Assembly: GCA_040954595.2 (NCBI GenBank)
Contig: CM082579.2
Coordinates: 1,302,001-1,366,000, forward strand
Direction: 5' to 3'
Source: Balanoglossus misakiensis
Lineage: Eukaryota > Hemichordata
Length of the DNA: 64,000 bases
This document shows positions 41,768 through 55,289 of this stretch, in pieces (the stretch's first letter is position 1; each line of letters opens with the position of its first letter). The notes below the pieces were generated by a model. The model worked only from the letters and a program-made list of their open reading frames with translations, was not told the origin of the DNA and made no database searches. The position numbers and the translations under genes were made by a program.

Positions 41768-43576
41768 CTATTCTACCGCGTCTTCACTCCATTTGCCGTA
41801 CACGTCCGCCAGTTCCACGATAGTCTTTGGGAAATTCTCTTTCAGTTCCGAGTCCTTCCGCTCCCTCTCCCTCTGTGTGGTTTCCATGGCAACCATCTTA
41901 TCTTCCGCGCCCTTCAGCAACGACACCATTCTTAGATTATCTTTCTCAAGTCGCCAACTTCTGTCTTCCATCTCACTGTAATTTTGTTTCACGACGTCAG
42001 CTTTTGCCAATTCCTTTTCTAGAAGATTTTGTTCTTGGTTGCTTCTATCTAAAATTACCCGCAGTTCATCCATTTCGTCCTCCAAGAGTTTGGTTTCGAT
42101 GTTCAGAGTCTCTGTAATCTGTTCCAGATCGTTGATTTTCATGGTTTTCCCTCTGCTGTGTACTTCTCTGGATTTCATTATTTTCCTCGTTTCCCATAAT
42201 TCTGTTTCCAGTCGCTCATTTTCCCGCTGCAAACACGCCTTCTCTTCCAGATAAACTGTCTTGTCTTTCATGCTACGTTCCCGAAAATGCGCCAGTGACA
42301 TTTTCACCATATCTACCTGCTCGCGCAACCTGACATTGGCTTGATTAGACTCGTCCAACGAAATTTTCAATTCACTCCGTTCTTTCTCCAAGTTTTCGGC
42401 CCGAATTTGAGAACTGACCCTGGCCTCTTCAACATCGTAAAATATGGTCTCAATTTTCTTATTGTAAGCCTCGGATTCCGACAGTTTGGTTTTTAAGTCA
42501 GAAATTCTCTGCTCCGCGTCGGGGATTGCCTGCTCGCAGATTGGATATTTTGAGTTCATATTCTGCAGACTGAGACGACTTATCTTCGCCGACAGATCTT
42601 CGTTTTCCGATTTAAGTTCTTCGATTCGTTCCGACAAATTCCTGAACACGTTTTCTGCGTCATCAATATCAAGAGATTGGTCACTGGTTATGATTTGCGG
42701 GATTCCAGGTGACTGAGGTGGATGTCTGAAAAAGAAGAACGATTTCAAAGTGTTAAAGCAAACAAGACTTGTTCCCAAAAGAGGAGGAAAGTTACCGTCT
42801 GTCCCACAAAAGGGCAGATCAGCCGATGTTTTTTAATAATATTCTATTACCAGGGACTCTTACGTTTCATGATGTGACGGAGCTACAAACTGGCGATGTT
42901 CACTCGCACTTTCTAGTTTGAATGTGATCGCGTCGTCATAGTGACGCTGCAGAGTCGGATCAAACTTTCCAAGGATGGTGAGCACCCTTCCATCCGAACC
43001 GAATTGGACAGGCTGTCCGTTGATGAATGACTTGTCGCCGAATTCCAGGAGCACCACTTTGTGACCACCGCTTGTTGAACAGATGGTGAGATCGTAGCTG
43101 CCGAACGATCGACAAAAACTCGTGGCTGAACCTTTACGATTGTTTCCCGATGAATCTCTGTCCGTACGCGTTGATTGCAGTTGTCCTGGGGTAGAAGCAT
43201 CCGGATGCCAATCTCTCACACGTTCCGCTCCTCTCACTGATTTTCTCGGCTGTGGAATTGGGCGGTTCGGCCTACTTGGACTGGCTTTTCTAACTTGACC
43301 AACTTTACTTTTGCGTGTGTATTTCTGTCTGCGCCCACCTATGTGCCGACGCCCTCCATGACGGGCACATCGACCAGTTCTATGGAGCGTCGGACGCCCT
43401 CTTCTTGATTTCGGAATCTTACAGTCCGATTTGGAGTCGGATTCGTCGTCCTCAGATTTGTTACCGCGTTCCCGTCTTTCATCTACACGAAGTGCTGAAC
43501 CAGAAGTGCCCATCTTTGATTTGTCTCCGTTGTGCGCACAGTTGTTTGGTGTTGTATTTTCTGCGTACGTAGGCAT
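41768..43576 (-). CDS. Unrecognised two-exon protein with basic N-half and coiled-coil C-half
   Basis: Exons 42864-43576 and 41768-42725, joined through a GTAAGA donor and TTTTTCAG acceptor, give 556 residues from the ATG at 43576. An in-frame ATG at 43714 would add 46 mostly hydrophobic residues and cannot be excluded. The first part is Arg/Lys/Ser-rich and probably disordered (RRGRPTLHRTGRCARHGGRRH). Residues about 145-230 look folded (DLTICSTSGGHKVVLLEFGD, FINGQPVQFGSDGRVLTILG). The whole second exon, about 310 residues, is a heptad-rich acidic/basic coiled coil with almost no Gly or Pro, ending VYGKWSEDAVE. I do not recognise the family. A structural or centrosomal/axonemal role is possible but unproven. 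Head to head with the first SLC5 gene, about 580 bp apart. Confidence 0.75.
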
Positions 43577-44156
43577 GTCGGCACCCAGAACACAGAATAA
43601 TAGAACAGTGGTTGTACGAAAAGAACGCACACGATAATCCAATACCCACAATGCGCCAGGGAACCCTGTTCCATCAGCAACATACACAGTCTTGTGTAGT
43701 AAAGCAAACACCACACGTTGGATATTTTGCTTAACAGCAAAACTGTTTTAAAAAGTTTACAAAATCACCCGCGCATGAGAGAAAATTTGCTGGCTTGAAT
43801 TCCTCGAGCTTGGATGACTTTTTGCTCAGCTGTTTTCTCTCACGTGCGACAGCCTTTCTTGAAAATTTTGAGTCACGTTAAAACACTTCCAGTATACTTT
43901 TCAAACTTTGAGACTAGTAAATGAGGTCCAGCGTACTGAAAAGGTCACCCACTGCATTGCCCCCAGTGTTTGAATTACTCCCACCTTTGATGTCATTTTA
44001 GAGAGTGGTTCTGTTGAATATTAACTGGCTATGTTCATGTTTACTTTATGTTAATACCGGGATGTTGTAAACGCCAGTACGTTGTACAACCGAAACACTT
44101 GCAGAAGTTGACCATCAGCTCTCAGCTACGATCTTCTTCACCATTTCTCCAGCACC

Positions 44157-47100
44157 ATGGCGACGGATGCTTCAGCTGTTGGAAGTCTGCATACGGTTGA
44201 TTATGTCGTGGTAGTTGCGGGCCTGCTTGCGGTTTTTGCTCTTGGTCTGTGGGTAAGTGAACGGTCGACATTTGCAAGGGTTATAAAATACTGTGTATGC
44301 ACGCATGCAACCGTGGCCAAGCTGACCCGAGATTTGGTGTGTGTGCCCGAAATCAGTTTTGATAACAAAGTTTGTTTTATTAAATCTGACATCTTTATTA
44401 TATTTTATCGCATGATATCACTCGAGGTATTAACCCCAATACTATGGTTGAAAACAGCACATACTAGATGACACCTCGTCAGCATTCGACTGCTCAAAAC
44501 ACAAAAAGTGAATGTTGTCTTGGTGATCATCACCCCTGTTTCACCTCTTCTCTCCCAGGCTGCAAACTTTCATCTTTCATAGCAATCATGGATGGTTCCG
44601 CAAATGGTAGTGGTGCATGCATGTAGCCTTCCCTTTCCTGGGAGGGTTGTCATATCTTTATGGTCGGAAATATGAACTGAATAGACGTCATCAATTGTCG
44701 CTTGGACAGATTATTCATAACAATGAACGCAAACCCTGAAAACTTGTCGACAATTTGCTTGAATGGTCTGCGAAAATGGATTATGGCAAAATTATTTCCT
44801 GGGAAATTGTAGACACTGGCCTTTGCCATAAGAACTTCGGTTATTGTATTTAAATAGACTCTCACGGGATGTCAACCGAAGGGCAGGGACGGAATGCAAA
44901 ACATCAAGGAGCGAGTAGGGTTCAGTTTTATGGCAGAAAACGTTTGGCTTTCTTCCAGACGACACTGAGTTATGGAGATTGATTGTGCAGTTCACTTTTC
45001 CCCCATTGCAACTAACAAAAAACCTCTTATTTTATAGTCTTCCCGGCGTGCAAATCGTGGAAGTTCACAAGGATATTTCCTGGCTGGTCGGGATATGTCA
45101 TGGTGGGTGGTAAGTAGTTGAACCAATATTTTGTCTACTATTTCAATTTTCTTGCATTAAACTTGTCTACTCGTCTGCCGTTTGTACAAAACATATATAT
45201 AATTTGAGCTCCTTAGACAGAACATATATACAACCATTGGATAACGGCTATAAAATGTACTCTTACAAACAAAGACCGGAGTGTTTTATAGTCAAGGAAA
45301 ATGCAAACGGTGTGCTCAAAAGGTGACTTTGTTTGTAAAACTAGGTTATCAGATCCAGTAAAGAGGTCGTAATTTAGATACACTTGTAAGAGATTGCAAT
45401 CAGCTGAGTGGCATGTTTGATTTAGATTCAGTAAACGTGTGGGATTCAGGGACACGATCTAACTTACCCGAGAAAAGCCATTCTTTCATTCAAAACACAA
45501 GTTTTTGCCTTTAAGACCCTTGGTTCAGTTCCACCAAATGCATCCCATGGTGTTGCTGGGTGTTTCATTGCAACATGACTCAAGAGAGAGCTCAGTGATT
45601 TTTATTAATTCAATGACAGGTCGGGTTGTCTCTCTACGTCAGCAATATCGGCAGCGCCACTTTCATCGGCATTGCTGGAACTGCTGCTGTCGATGGCATC
45701 GCTGTGGTGTTCTACGAATTCACGGTAAGTTGGCCTACTCTTGTCTTGTCTTGTCTTGTCTAAATATTGTGTGTTTTTACCCAACGGTTAATTTAAAACC
45801 TGAACTCTTCTGATTACGTAGGGTGTCACGTGTCTCACTCTGCTGGGATTCTTCTTCGTGCCAGTCTACACATCTTCTGGGGTAAGTCTGGTTTCTTTTG
45901 ATTTCTGGTTTTCACTGTCCTCACTGAACTTAAACTTGTACAATCATATCTTTTCTCTCTGATCTAATGCCAGGCGTACACGATGCCAGAATATCTGAAA
46001 CTGAGATTTGGAGGCGAGAGGATCCGGGTGTTTCTGGCCATTATTCAGCTCCTGATGAATCTCTTTGCTCATATCACAGTAGGTTTGAAGCTCACATTAC
46101 GAGCTACCCTTTATCGTAAATCCGGTTTAAAAACCTTGACTTACTGAACATTTTCAACAGAGACAATTTCTTTAAATCAAACTAACCACAAAATTCTCGT
46201 CAATGTCAACAGGGTGAAATGTATGCCGGTATTCTCATCATTCAAATAGTTCTCGGCTGGAACATCTATGCATCAGTCATTACTTTGCTGATATTGACCG
46301 CCATCTTTACAGTCGCGGGTGAGATTGGCTACTACACCGTTGCTGAAGCCAGTCAGTTTGAATCATTTTTTCGACGAGACTTCAATTTGTTGTTTTAGTT
46401 TTTTTCACCAACACATGAAACATGTTAATAATAGTCTTTTTGTTAACTCCTTAAAATGGTTTATATTTAATCTTCCATATTAATTTTTTCTTCGAAAGGT
46501 GGATTGACTGCAGTGATGCACACGGATGCTCTGCAAGCCATCATTATCCTAATCAGTGCTTTCATCCTGATGGTGTTCTGTAAGTTCTAACTTTGAATTT
46601 TCTTGTTGAAATGTTTAAGACTGCGTGTAGAGTATTTATCACGGGGAGAAGAATTCGATTGAAATGTCTTTCCCTTGTTTTTTTTAAGGTTGGATAGAAA
46701 TAGGCGATTATGTCACCTTTGAATCGCTGTATATGGAAGCCGTACCAAATACAACAGTAGTCGGGAATACTTCATGTGGCATACCCTCATCCGATGCTTG
46801 GCATATCTTCAGACCTATCGATGCCAGTCTGCCGTGGCCTGGCGTTCTATTCGGTATCATGATTCTGTCAACGTACTACTTTTGTACCAATCAGGCAAGT
46901 AGTGTGTTTATGGGGTTTTCTTGGAAAAGAACGCGCTTCCATACAACTGAAATATACTTTAGAAAGTGGTCTAATTCATTTCAAAAATATACTAGTACTT
47001 TCTACGATGATTTGGCATGAGCGGGTCGTATTCGTGACGCAAGAAATTTTCAAAAGACTGGCCGATTCAAAACCTCATATATATACCAAGTACGAATGCT

Positions 47101-49271
47101 TTTCGTCTCATATCTGTCGACTGTATATATTTTACAGGTCTTGGTTCAGCGATGTTTAGCTGCTAAAGACATAAGTCATGCTAAAGGGGGTACAATCTTG
47201 GCTGGTTACTTGAAAATCCTACCCATGTTCCTGATGGTATGGCCCGGGATGATAAGCAGGATACTGTACAAAGGTAGGATGCATGGCGAAATGTCAAGAA
47301 GATTTCATTTAATTGTCACGTTGTTGTTGGAATGGAGGTTATGATGAGTTTTGTTATTTTTTCAGATATCGTGGCATGTGTTGATAGCGAGACGTGTAAC
47401 CAGGCCTGTGGAAACCCAGCTGGTTGTTCTAACGTTACCTACCCTGTACTCATCCTGGGATTGATGCCAATCGGTTTGTAAAGTCAATATCTTGACAAAA
47501 CATCTATGAACAAATTTACGTCGTCGTCAGCACTAGTAGTATTCCGCCATGCTATTATTTGGACCGAACGGCAATGTCGTATGAGATAAAATCAAATTCT
47601 CAAGAATATATACACAGTGACGTGTTTACTTCTCTCTTGCAGCTTTGAAAGGACTAATGTTGGCCGCCATGTTGGCAGGAGTCATGAGTTCCTTTACATC
47701 CATATTCAACAGCACCAGTACCATATTTACTATTGATGTTTGGAAACGCATCCGACCAAAGGCATCGACTCGTGAAGAAATGGTTGTTGGCAGGTAATTT
47801 TGCATGATATAATTATGATTTCTCAGACATATAAGATTGCGGGCCACTCAGAAGATTGAGACAATACTTGGCTATTTGCACTCTTTCTTGACATTTATGT
47901 ATAAACCGTCTTCTTTCAGAGTATTTATACTGTTCATGGTCACCGCGAGTATTTTGTGGTTACCAGTACTAGAAGCATTTGGTGCTGGCCAGCTGTTCGT
48001 CTATCTGCAGTCTGTGACGTCATACATCGCACCCCCAACGCTGGCCTGTTTCATCCTCGCCATTGGCTGGGAGAGAACCAATGAGCAGGTAATCAACTTC
48101 ATGCTCATAAATACATGATACGAGAAATGCGGTTTTCATAATTTACAGTGGTAAACATGTGCAGTATTGCCGAGCAAATATTTTAAACTATAAATTCACT
48201 CCTCTTCTTTTCTTCGATTTGCAGGGAGCATTTTGGGGGCTCATTGGCGGTTTTGTCATCGGCGGTACCCGGATGATATTAGACTTTGTTTACGTGTCTC
48301 CAGGATGTGATCAAGCTGAGACTCGTCCAGCGTTGTTGGCCAACTTCCACTATCTCCACTTCGCCATATTTCTCTTCCTGGCGTCTCTCCTCATCACCAT
48401 ACTAGTCACTTTGATTACCAAACCGCAACGCAAGGAGGAGGTAAATGCTCTTCCAGTCACTAAAAGTCAATCAGTGTCACCTGGTCGAGATACTATGCAA
48501 ATTCAACCGTATTTACCATGGACAGCGGAAATCTGGCCAATCAAAAATAGAGCGCTATCACATGGCCAATCAGAGAAATTAGAGGCGATATTTGAGTATT
48601 TCCTGTTGATTTATGAGCTATGGCCTTCATGGAAATAAACATTCTTGGAGTCATATTCCTTTCCTTTGTCGCAGCTGTATCGCCTTACTTGGTGGACACG
48701 ACACAGCACGGAGCCCAGAATCGCACATGATCTGGACTTAAAGAAACAAGAAGAAATCGTGACGATGAAAGATGTGGCAACCAGTACAGGTGACGAGGAT
48801 GAATTGCCAGAGAAGGAAGAAAAAGAAACCCATTATGATTCTGAAAATATCACGAATGCCGATAAATCAGAAGACAAAGGTAAATCAATACTGTCGCCAT
48901 TTGATGGACGAACAGCTGACAAGTTACTTAACACCTACAATCGTAAACTGGTCCTTGCAAATTGTCTTGAAGTGGGTAGGGGTGAAAATGCGATAAAAAA
49001 CCTGGATGTGCCCTGAATCGTTACTCATACACTGTATCTGTGTTGCATTGCAGATGACATTGACCGTGACCAAGATATGTGGACATCCTTCAAAAAGTGG
49101 GCCTCTGACTGGCTGTGTGGCGCCACCTCTCAGACATCAGAAAAGGACCAGGCGATGCGCGAGGAGCGAGCCATATCATTGGAGGAAGACCCTAAGTGGG
49201 CGCGCATCGTCAACATTAATGCCGTCATCCTATTGGTTGTCGGAGGCTTTGTTTGGGGATTTTTTGGTTAA
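44157..49271 (+). CDS. SLC5/SGLT-type Na+-solute cotransporter, copy 1 of 4
   Basis: Fifteen exons: 44157-44252, 45038-45109, 45620-45724, 45822-45881, 45974-46078, 46213-46318, 46499-46579, 46689-46894, 47138-47273, 47366-47473, 47643-47793, 47920-48088, 48225-48440, 48675-48879, 49054-49271; 677 residues, the length of human SGLT1 (664) with its 14 membrane helices. Family signatures: [13 protein letters not shown] (TM1), [83 protein letters not shown] (TM8, Na+ site), [12 protein letters not shown] (sugar-site Gln) and PGCDQ. By eye against SGLT1, Asn78, Glu102, Lys321 and Gln457 are kept, but His83 is Thr and Trp291 is Phe, so the substrate may not be glucose. N-glycosylation sites lie in the TM6-7 loop. 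The acidic linker exon (48675-48879) is the least conserved. Intron 8 starts with GC. Confidence 0.9.
45741..45760. repeat. (TTGTC)4 microsatellite
   Basis: Four tandem copies of TTGTC just inside intron 3 of SLC5 copy 1. Confidence 0.8.
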
Positions 49272-50082
49272 TCAAGATTAATCAAATTTAAGCACTCCAT
49301 GTAACTGGCGAAGTATTAGTTTAGACCAGCTTGCCACGTAATTATGACTGCTGAGGGCGTTATAAATTTAAATCAAGAACCGTGTTGTGTTAAACTTTTA
49401 GATTGTAATTTATAAATGAATCAAAGCTGGGGTCACTTTCGAAGATTGTTTTATCAATACGCCACACGTTCGATAAGCTTTTGAGTGTAGGTTAAAATAA
49501 AAAAGCGACAGAGGTTAAATAAACATAACTGTTTACACATTATTTTTCATGTAATGACAGGTCCATACATACTTGGCATTTAGTGGTCTTTTGACTGACC
49601 TAGAAAAGTTTGGAGTTGTGTGTCGAGTTCCTAGGAAACCTGCAAAATTTCCAACTTGCACTTTTGAAAAACAATAAATACTAGAAACAGAACTCATTCT
49701 TAAGGAACTAAATTGTAGATTTCACCACAATTAGAGTTTACCCATGGTTCCTAAGGGGTCCACACAACATGCCTTAAAACTGTATACTACAAATCTCCGT
49801 CTATTGAGCATTTCCTAAAACAAGGTGACCGACCCCCCAGTTAAAGAAATTGACCCTTCCCTACGCCCTCTCTGCTCTCACCACTTTTCGCGTCTCCAAC
49901 GCCCTGTCAGTTCCACTTCAGCGTCATTCAGCGCCCCCTGCACGCAAGACACTCTCTCAACCCGTCACAAATTGCCAGGGCAACGTTTCTCAAAACTTGT
50001 CTTCATTCTGGACACATCCGTGACACTTTCACCAATCGCTCGTCAAGTTTTAGAGTGATTTCGGATACAGGTCACTTTTATC
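49272..50082. other. Intergenic spacer between SLC5 copies 1 and 2
   Basis: About 0.8 kb holding the 3' UTR of copy 1 and the promoter of copy 2. No exon is seen. Confidence 0.5.
49496..49501 (+). terminator. Poly(A) signal of SLC5 copy 1
   Basis: AATAAA 225 bases after the stop codon. Confidence 0.45.
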
Positions 50083-53000
50083 ATGGCGTCGGAAATTGAC
50101 TTTTTTGACCCTCTTCATCCAGTTGATTATGCTGTGATCGTTGTTCTATTAGTTGGAGTTGTCGTGTTGGGATTATGGGTAAGTGTTTTTGGGTAATACT
50201 TTATAAGGAAAATGGCACATTTTCATGACTTTTGAAAAGAAAGAGACATTTTATTGCACACAAAACCAATTATCAGAAGTGAACTTTAGATCATATATAT
50301 CTTTATGCAAACAAATAACTAAAAAGTTAACAGTGGGCGTACCCGACTTGTGGTCGAAGGTTAAGAAATATGAATAACTTTTCAAACTTTAAATTTCATA
50401 AATTTCTAGAATCTGTCCTGGGTCTTGCTCTAACAAAAACATGAACATGTACTTCTCTTTAAGAATTCTAGCAATTCCCACCCACCCATCTTAGTGTATT
50501 TTATTATTTGATCATAATATTCATTTTCTGCACACAGTCCTCACGTCGGGCGAATCGTTCAACCCTAAGTGGTTACTTCTTGGCTGGTCGGTCGATGGGA
50601 TGGATAATGGTGAGTCAACTTATCAGTGAATATCAGCTCTCTATTTCCAATCAAACTCTTGGACAGCGAATATCATGACACAGATAAGATACACACGTCA
50701 GAAGAGTTACACTACCAGAAATGACTTTAAACATCGAAGTTTACTTTACAAAAATGTTTCATTTGAAATGTTTCGACTGTTTCCACAGGTTGGTTTATCG
50801 CTGTATGCCAGTCAGGTCGGACCCGCCAACTTCATCGGCATTGCAGGAGCATCCGCCATTGATGGAGTAGCAGTTGTTGCATACGAGTTCACGGTTAGCA
50901 TCTCCATGGTTTCCAGAATTGCCAATTGAACAAATCTCTACTATAAAGTGACAGCAACGTTGTATTGGTGGATAGTTTCTTAACATGTGACGAAATCAGT
51001 AGAATCCTGACCCAACAGAAGGTTCCCCATGGCATGCCCTATGGCTGTTTTCATGTTTAATGTACAAACTTGGCCAATAAAATGAACCATATCTTTGTTT
51101 TTTTCTTCAGGCGGTAACCTGTCTTTTTCTGTTGGGATTTCTGTTTGTTCCCGTGTACATTGCGTCAGGGGTGAGTAAAACATGCATCGCACCTGTTTCA
51201 GAAAATAAATTTGCATCGATCGATCGGGGCAGAGTGATACACGTGTTACTTGTAATCAGCGGTGCATAAAATCTACATTTTCCTCCTGATTCTGGAAACA
51301 TAGACCCAAGTTAAGCGTGGCTAATCATGGTGGAACAGACACTGCTAAGACACAGGTGTACAAACAATGACATGGTGCCAACTTTTCTCCTAACAGGCGT
51401 TCACAATGCCAGAATACATACAGAAGAGATTTGGTGGCCGCCGTCTACAGATCTACCTGGCTCTGACGCAACTCTTCCTCAATATATTTGTACACGTCAC
51501 GGTAGGGTGCAATTCATAATTCTTAAAGGCCTATGTTTGTTGACGTGGGCAATTCTATTGATGTAAACAATTGGTCTTTCTTCATGAGTGTACACGAAAC
51601 AGTTTACTGGGAAACGGCACCGGAATTGCTTTTATCGCACGGTAGTTATGAGTGTAACATGATATTTTATTTAGGGCGAGCTATTTTCTGGGGTTCTAAT
51701 CATCAACCTGGCAATGGGATGGAATATCTATGCCGCATGTATTGCTCTGTTTGCGTTGACGGCCATCATCGCAATTGCCGGTGAGTATGTGATTTTTTAA
51801 CCCGGGCCAGAAAAGAAATCATCAGTACTACACAATATATAATTATGTTGACTTGGCCAACTTCTTTTCTCATCTGGACATGTGACTGTGAAAAAAAGAT
51901 GGCGGCAATGACGTCATATTTTCACGACTGCCCTTTTCCTCTTACAGGTGGCCTGACAGCGGTTATGCATACAGATGCCATGCAGGCCATCATCATTGTA
52001 TCAGGCGCCATTGTGTTAATGATCCTTTGTAAGTATGCAAATCTTACAAAATGTAAAAAAAACGAAACGATAGGGCTTGAAATGTTATGCATATGATCTG
52101 ATTGCCTTCAGTTTTATTTTTTGCTAAAATGTGTTAAAGAGTGTGGGTATATCCAAGATGGGCGATAATGTGTTTCCTGCCTAAAATCACGCACAAATGA
52201 CCATATAAATAAAATGAAGTGATGTCATCATGATTGTGTTGTGCGGCCACACAATAAGAGAGAAAGAGACAGACAGACAGACGACGTCACTATCTTTGAG
52301 AGTAGCAATACATGTGATGGCATCGTCTTGTCTCCTTCAGCATGGATGGAAATTGGCAGTTATTCAGCTTTTCAAACCCAGTTCATGGAGGCTATCCCAC
52401 ACACAACGGTGGCCAATAACACGACATGCGGGGTTCCTACCGAAGAAATTTGGCACATCTTCCGTCCCGTTGATTCAAGCATGCCCTGGCCTGGCATAGT
52501 ATTCGGTGTGCATATATTGTCGCTTTACTACTGGTGTTCGAATCAGGTGAGTTTTGCAACAGTACACAGCATCACCAGTGATGTAACAAAGGCGCATGCC
52601 TGTCCATTATTTTGCCATTTAATCACGATTTCTGTTGAAAAACAGAAATCCTTGATGCCAAGTGCAGTAATGCATATTTATGTAATTTTGAAATCAGGTC
52701 ATAGTTCAAAGATGTCTTGCTGCCAAGAATGTCTCGCACGCTACTGCTGGTACTACGGTAGCAGGATGGCTGAAGATGATGGCAATGTTTATTATGGTTT
52801 GGCCAGGAATGATAAGCAGAATCCTTTACACAGGTACTTTGACCTTCATTAGAATTTCTGCATTTGACTAAATATAAGGTCATGTCATTTCCTCTGTGTT
52901 TTGTATAATTTCTCTGGTCTTTTACACACATCTTTCCGTATTTCTCTTTGTTTAGACACAGTCGCATGCGTGCAAAGCGACGTATGTCTCGAGCGATGTG

Positions 53001-54929
53001 GTAACTCCGCCGGATGCTCAAACATGGCGTACCCGTACCTGATTCTTGATTTGTTTCCAATAGGTAAGGGTGACCATTATTAGCCCTTTTGAGTAATCTC
53101 TGTAATTACTATTTATTCTGTAACTGGCAGATGAACATATAGGTGATGTTTCTCTCTACCGTTGCAGTCACTTAACCTTAACCTGAGCACACACCCATAA
53201 CTTTGCAGGTTTGAGAGGACTCATTCTAGCGGCAATGTTAGCTGGTGTGATGAGTTCCCTGACGTCCATATTTAACAGTGCCAGTACTGTCTTCACTCTC
53301 GATATCTGGAGAACAGTCAGACCAAAGGCGTCCAACAGAGAAGAGATGTTGGTGGGAAGGTGAGAATATTGTATTTGCATTGCGAGCTGCATTCAACATT
53401 GCTCTTGCTAATGGCGTTTCAAAATTGTGTACACTTTTTTTTTACAGACTATGGACTCTTATTATGGTAGTGGCTTCGATACTATGGTTACCAGTGATGG
53501 AGTCATACGGACAAGGTGTGCTGTTCAACTACCTCCAGGCAGTCAGTGCTCATATCACTCCGCCCTTCATCGCTTGTTTTATTCTGGCAATTTCGTGGGA
53601 GAGAATCAACGAACCGGTAAGATTTCACAGTGAACGCCTGGTGGTCTCGTTATGTTAATTATAGATGTTGCTATGGTGCGGATAGCCGCCATCTTGGACG
53701 TATTCCTACCAAAACTAAACAAGAACGACATTTACATTGGCAGGTGTCATTGACAGGTGTCATAAACGTATCTTTATCCGCACATTTAAACACTGTCCTA
53801 ACTAATCAGGTCATTTATTTCGTTTTTCTTCTAAGGGTGCTTTTTGGGGTTCCCTGTTTGGAATTCTCTTCGGTCTCGGTCGTATGATACTCAGCTTCAT
53901 CTACGTAGATCCCGGATGTGACGAGCCGGATACTCGGACGCCATTTTTACGTGACGTGCACTTTCTCCATTTCGCCGTCATATTGCTCGTCAGTTCGCTT
54001 CTTGTGATGGTCGTCGTGAGCTTTATCACCGAACCGCAGCCCAAGGAGCAGGTGAGGCATCACGCGTTTGCATTGGTCAAAGATGTAAAATTGCCTTTAG
54101 AAATATATCCATGATGTGCCCAATTAAAGTCATTTTAGAGACTCATCGGACTATTTACTACAACTGAAATGTGAAACTTTTGCATGTAAAATTACATCAA
54201 GCAAATCCTTACAAGATAGGGAGAAAGTCGTAATTCTTTCTCGCCGTTGCATTTGCAGCTGATCCGCTTGACGTGGTGGACAAGACACAGCAAGAAACCC
54301 CGTGTAGAACCCAACGGTACCATTGCGCACGCTCCGATGGAACCCGAAGAAAATGTGACTGACGTGGCAGCCGAGGACCGAGGTCTCGTGAATGTTGAAA
54401 TGAAATTAGAAACTGATGAAGTGGTAAAGGAAAGTGAGAACATTGCAAAAGATGGGCCGGAGAAGACGAATGTCAAAGAAGAGACAAGCAGAGACATGTC
54501 AGGTTGGCGTTACTGCATTTTATTGGCTAATAATGTCACGTGATTTACTGGTACATGTACATCATTCAAAATGCCAGTATTTCAGGTAATGAATGAGTCA
54601 TGAAAATAGCCTATGAACTCATTGTCTTACTGTATGTCACAAGAACCTCATAAGCTAGAACTGATAAAGCAGAAACAGAAAAAAAAGTTAGAACACTTTC
54701 TTTATTTTCAGAAGAGGATACACAAGACGAGGACAAATCTGCGTGGATGTGCGTATATCATTGGATGTGTGGGTACAGTCACGTGAGCGAGAAGACGATC
54801 CGGGAAGAGGCTGAGAGAGACAAGCACATGACGTCCTTGGACGAGGATCCAAAATGGGCGTCCTTTGCGGTGGTCAACGCTGTCATTATGTTGATGGCGT
54901 GTGTCTTCATGTGGGGCTATTTTGGTTGA
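50083..54929 (+). CDS. SLC5/SGLT-type Na+-solute cotransporter, copy 2 of 4
   Basis: Fifteen exons: 50083-50178, 50538-50609, 50789-50893, 51111-51170, 51397-51501, 51675-51780, 51948-52028, 52341-52546, 52698-52833, 52956-53063, 53209-53359, 53448-53616, 53836-54051, 54259-54502, 54712-54929; 690 residues. Exons 1-13 have exactly the lengths and phases of copy 1, which proves tandem duplication. This is the most diverged copy at the outer sugar gate: TM1 reads [17 protein letters not shown], with SGLT1 Asn78 replaced by Gln and His83 by Asn. Tyr290-Trp291 (YYWCSNQ), Lys321 (AGWLK) and Gln457 (NYLQ) are kept, as is the Na+-site helix [16 protein letters not shown]. Exon 14 encodes a Glu-rich cytoplasmic linker before the last helix ([17 protein letters not shown]). 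The final codons and 3' UTR are duplicated downstream. Confidence 0.9.
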
Positions 54930-55130
54930 ACTTAACATTCAACTTTGTGATTTCTGATACGCGTTTAATAAGGCACGTATAGAGTGCTGTTTTAAAGTAT
55001 ATCCTAAAGTATAGCATAACGTGGGGCTATTTTGGTTGAACTTAACATTCAACTTTGTGATTTCTGATACGTGTTTAATACAGCACGTATAGAGTGCTAT
55101 TTTAAAGGTATCCTAAAGTATACCATAACG
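54911..55130 (+). repeat. 110-bp tandem duplication spanning the stop codon and 3' UTR of SLC5 copy 2
   Basis: Unit 1 (54911-55020) and unit 2 (55021 to about 55130) both begin GTGGGGCTATTTTGGTTGA, that is the last codons plus TGA, and continue through the same 3' UTR sequence with a few base changes. The first stop ends the protein, so the second copy is untranslated. Confidence 0.9.
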
Positions 55131-55283
55131 TGTGTAAAATTGTGTTTAGCATAGTCAAGAACTTCTGATAAAGCCGGCGCGTAGATAATATTTTAGCACC
55201 CGTTTTTTTCCTGGGATACTTCGTTAGATATACTGTACTGTCGATATATTATGCTTCTTACGTTCCTAGTTCTGTCTATGGCA

Positions 55284-55289
55284 AATAAA
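55284..55289 (+). terminator. Poly(A) signal of SLC5 copy 2
   Basis: AATAAA 355 bases after the stop codon, downstream of the duplicated 3' UTR segment. Confidence 0.45.
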
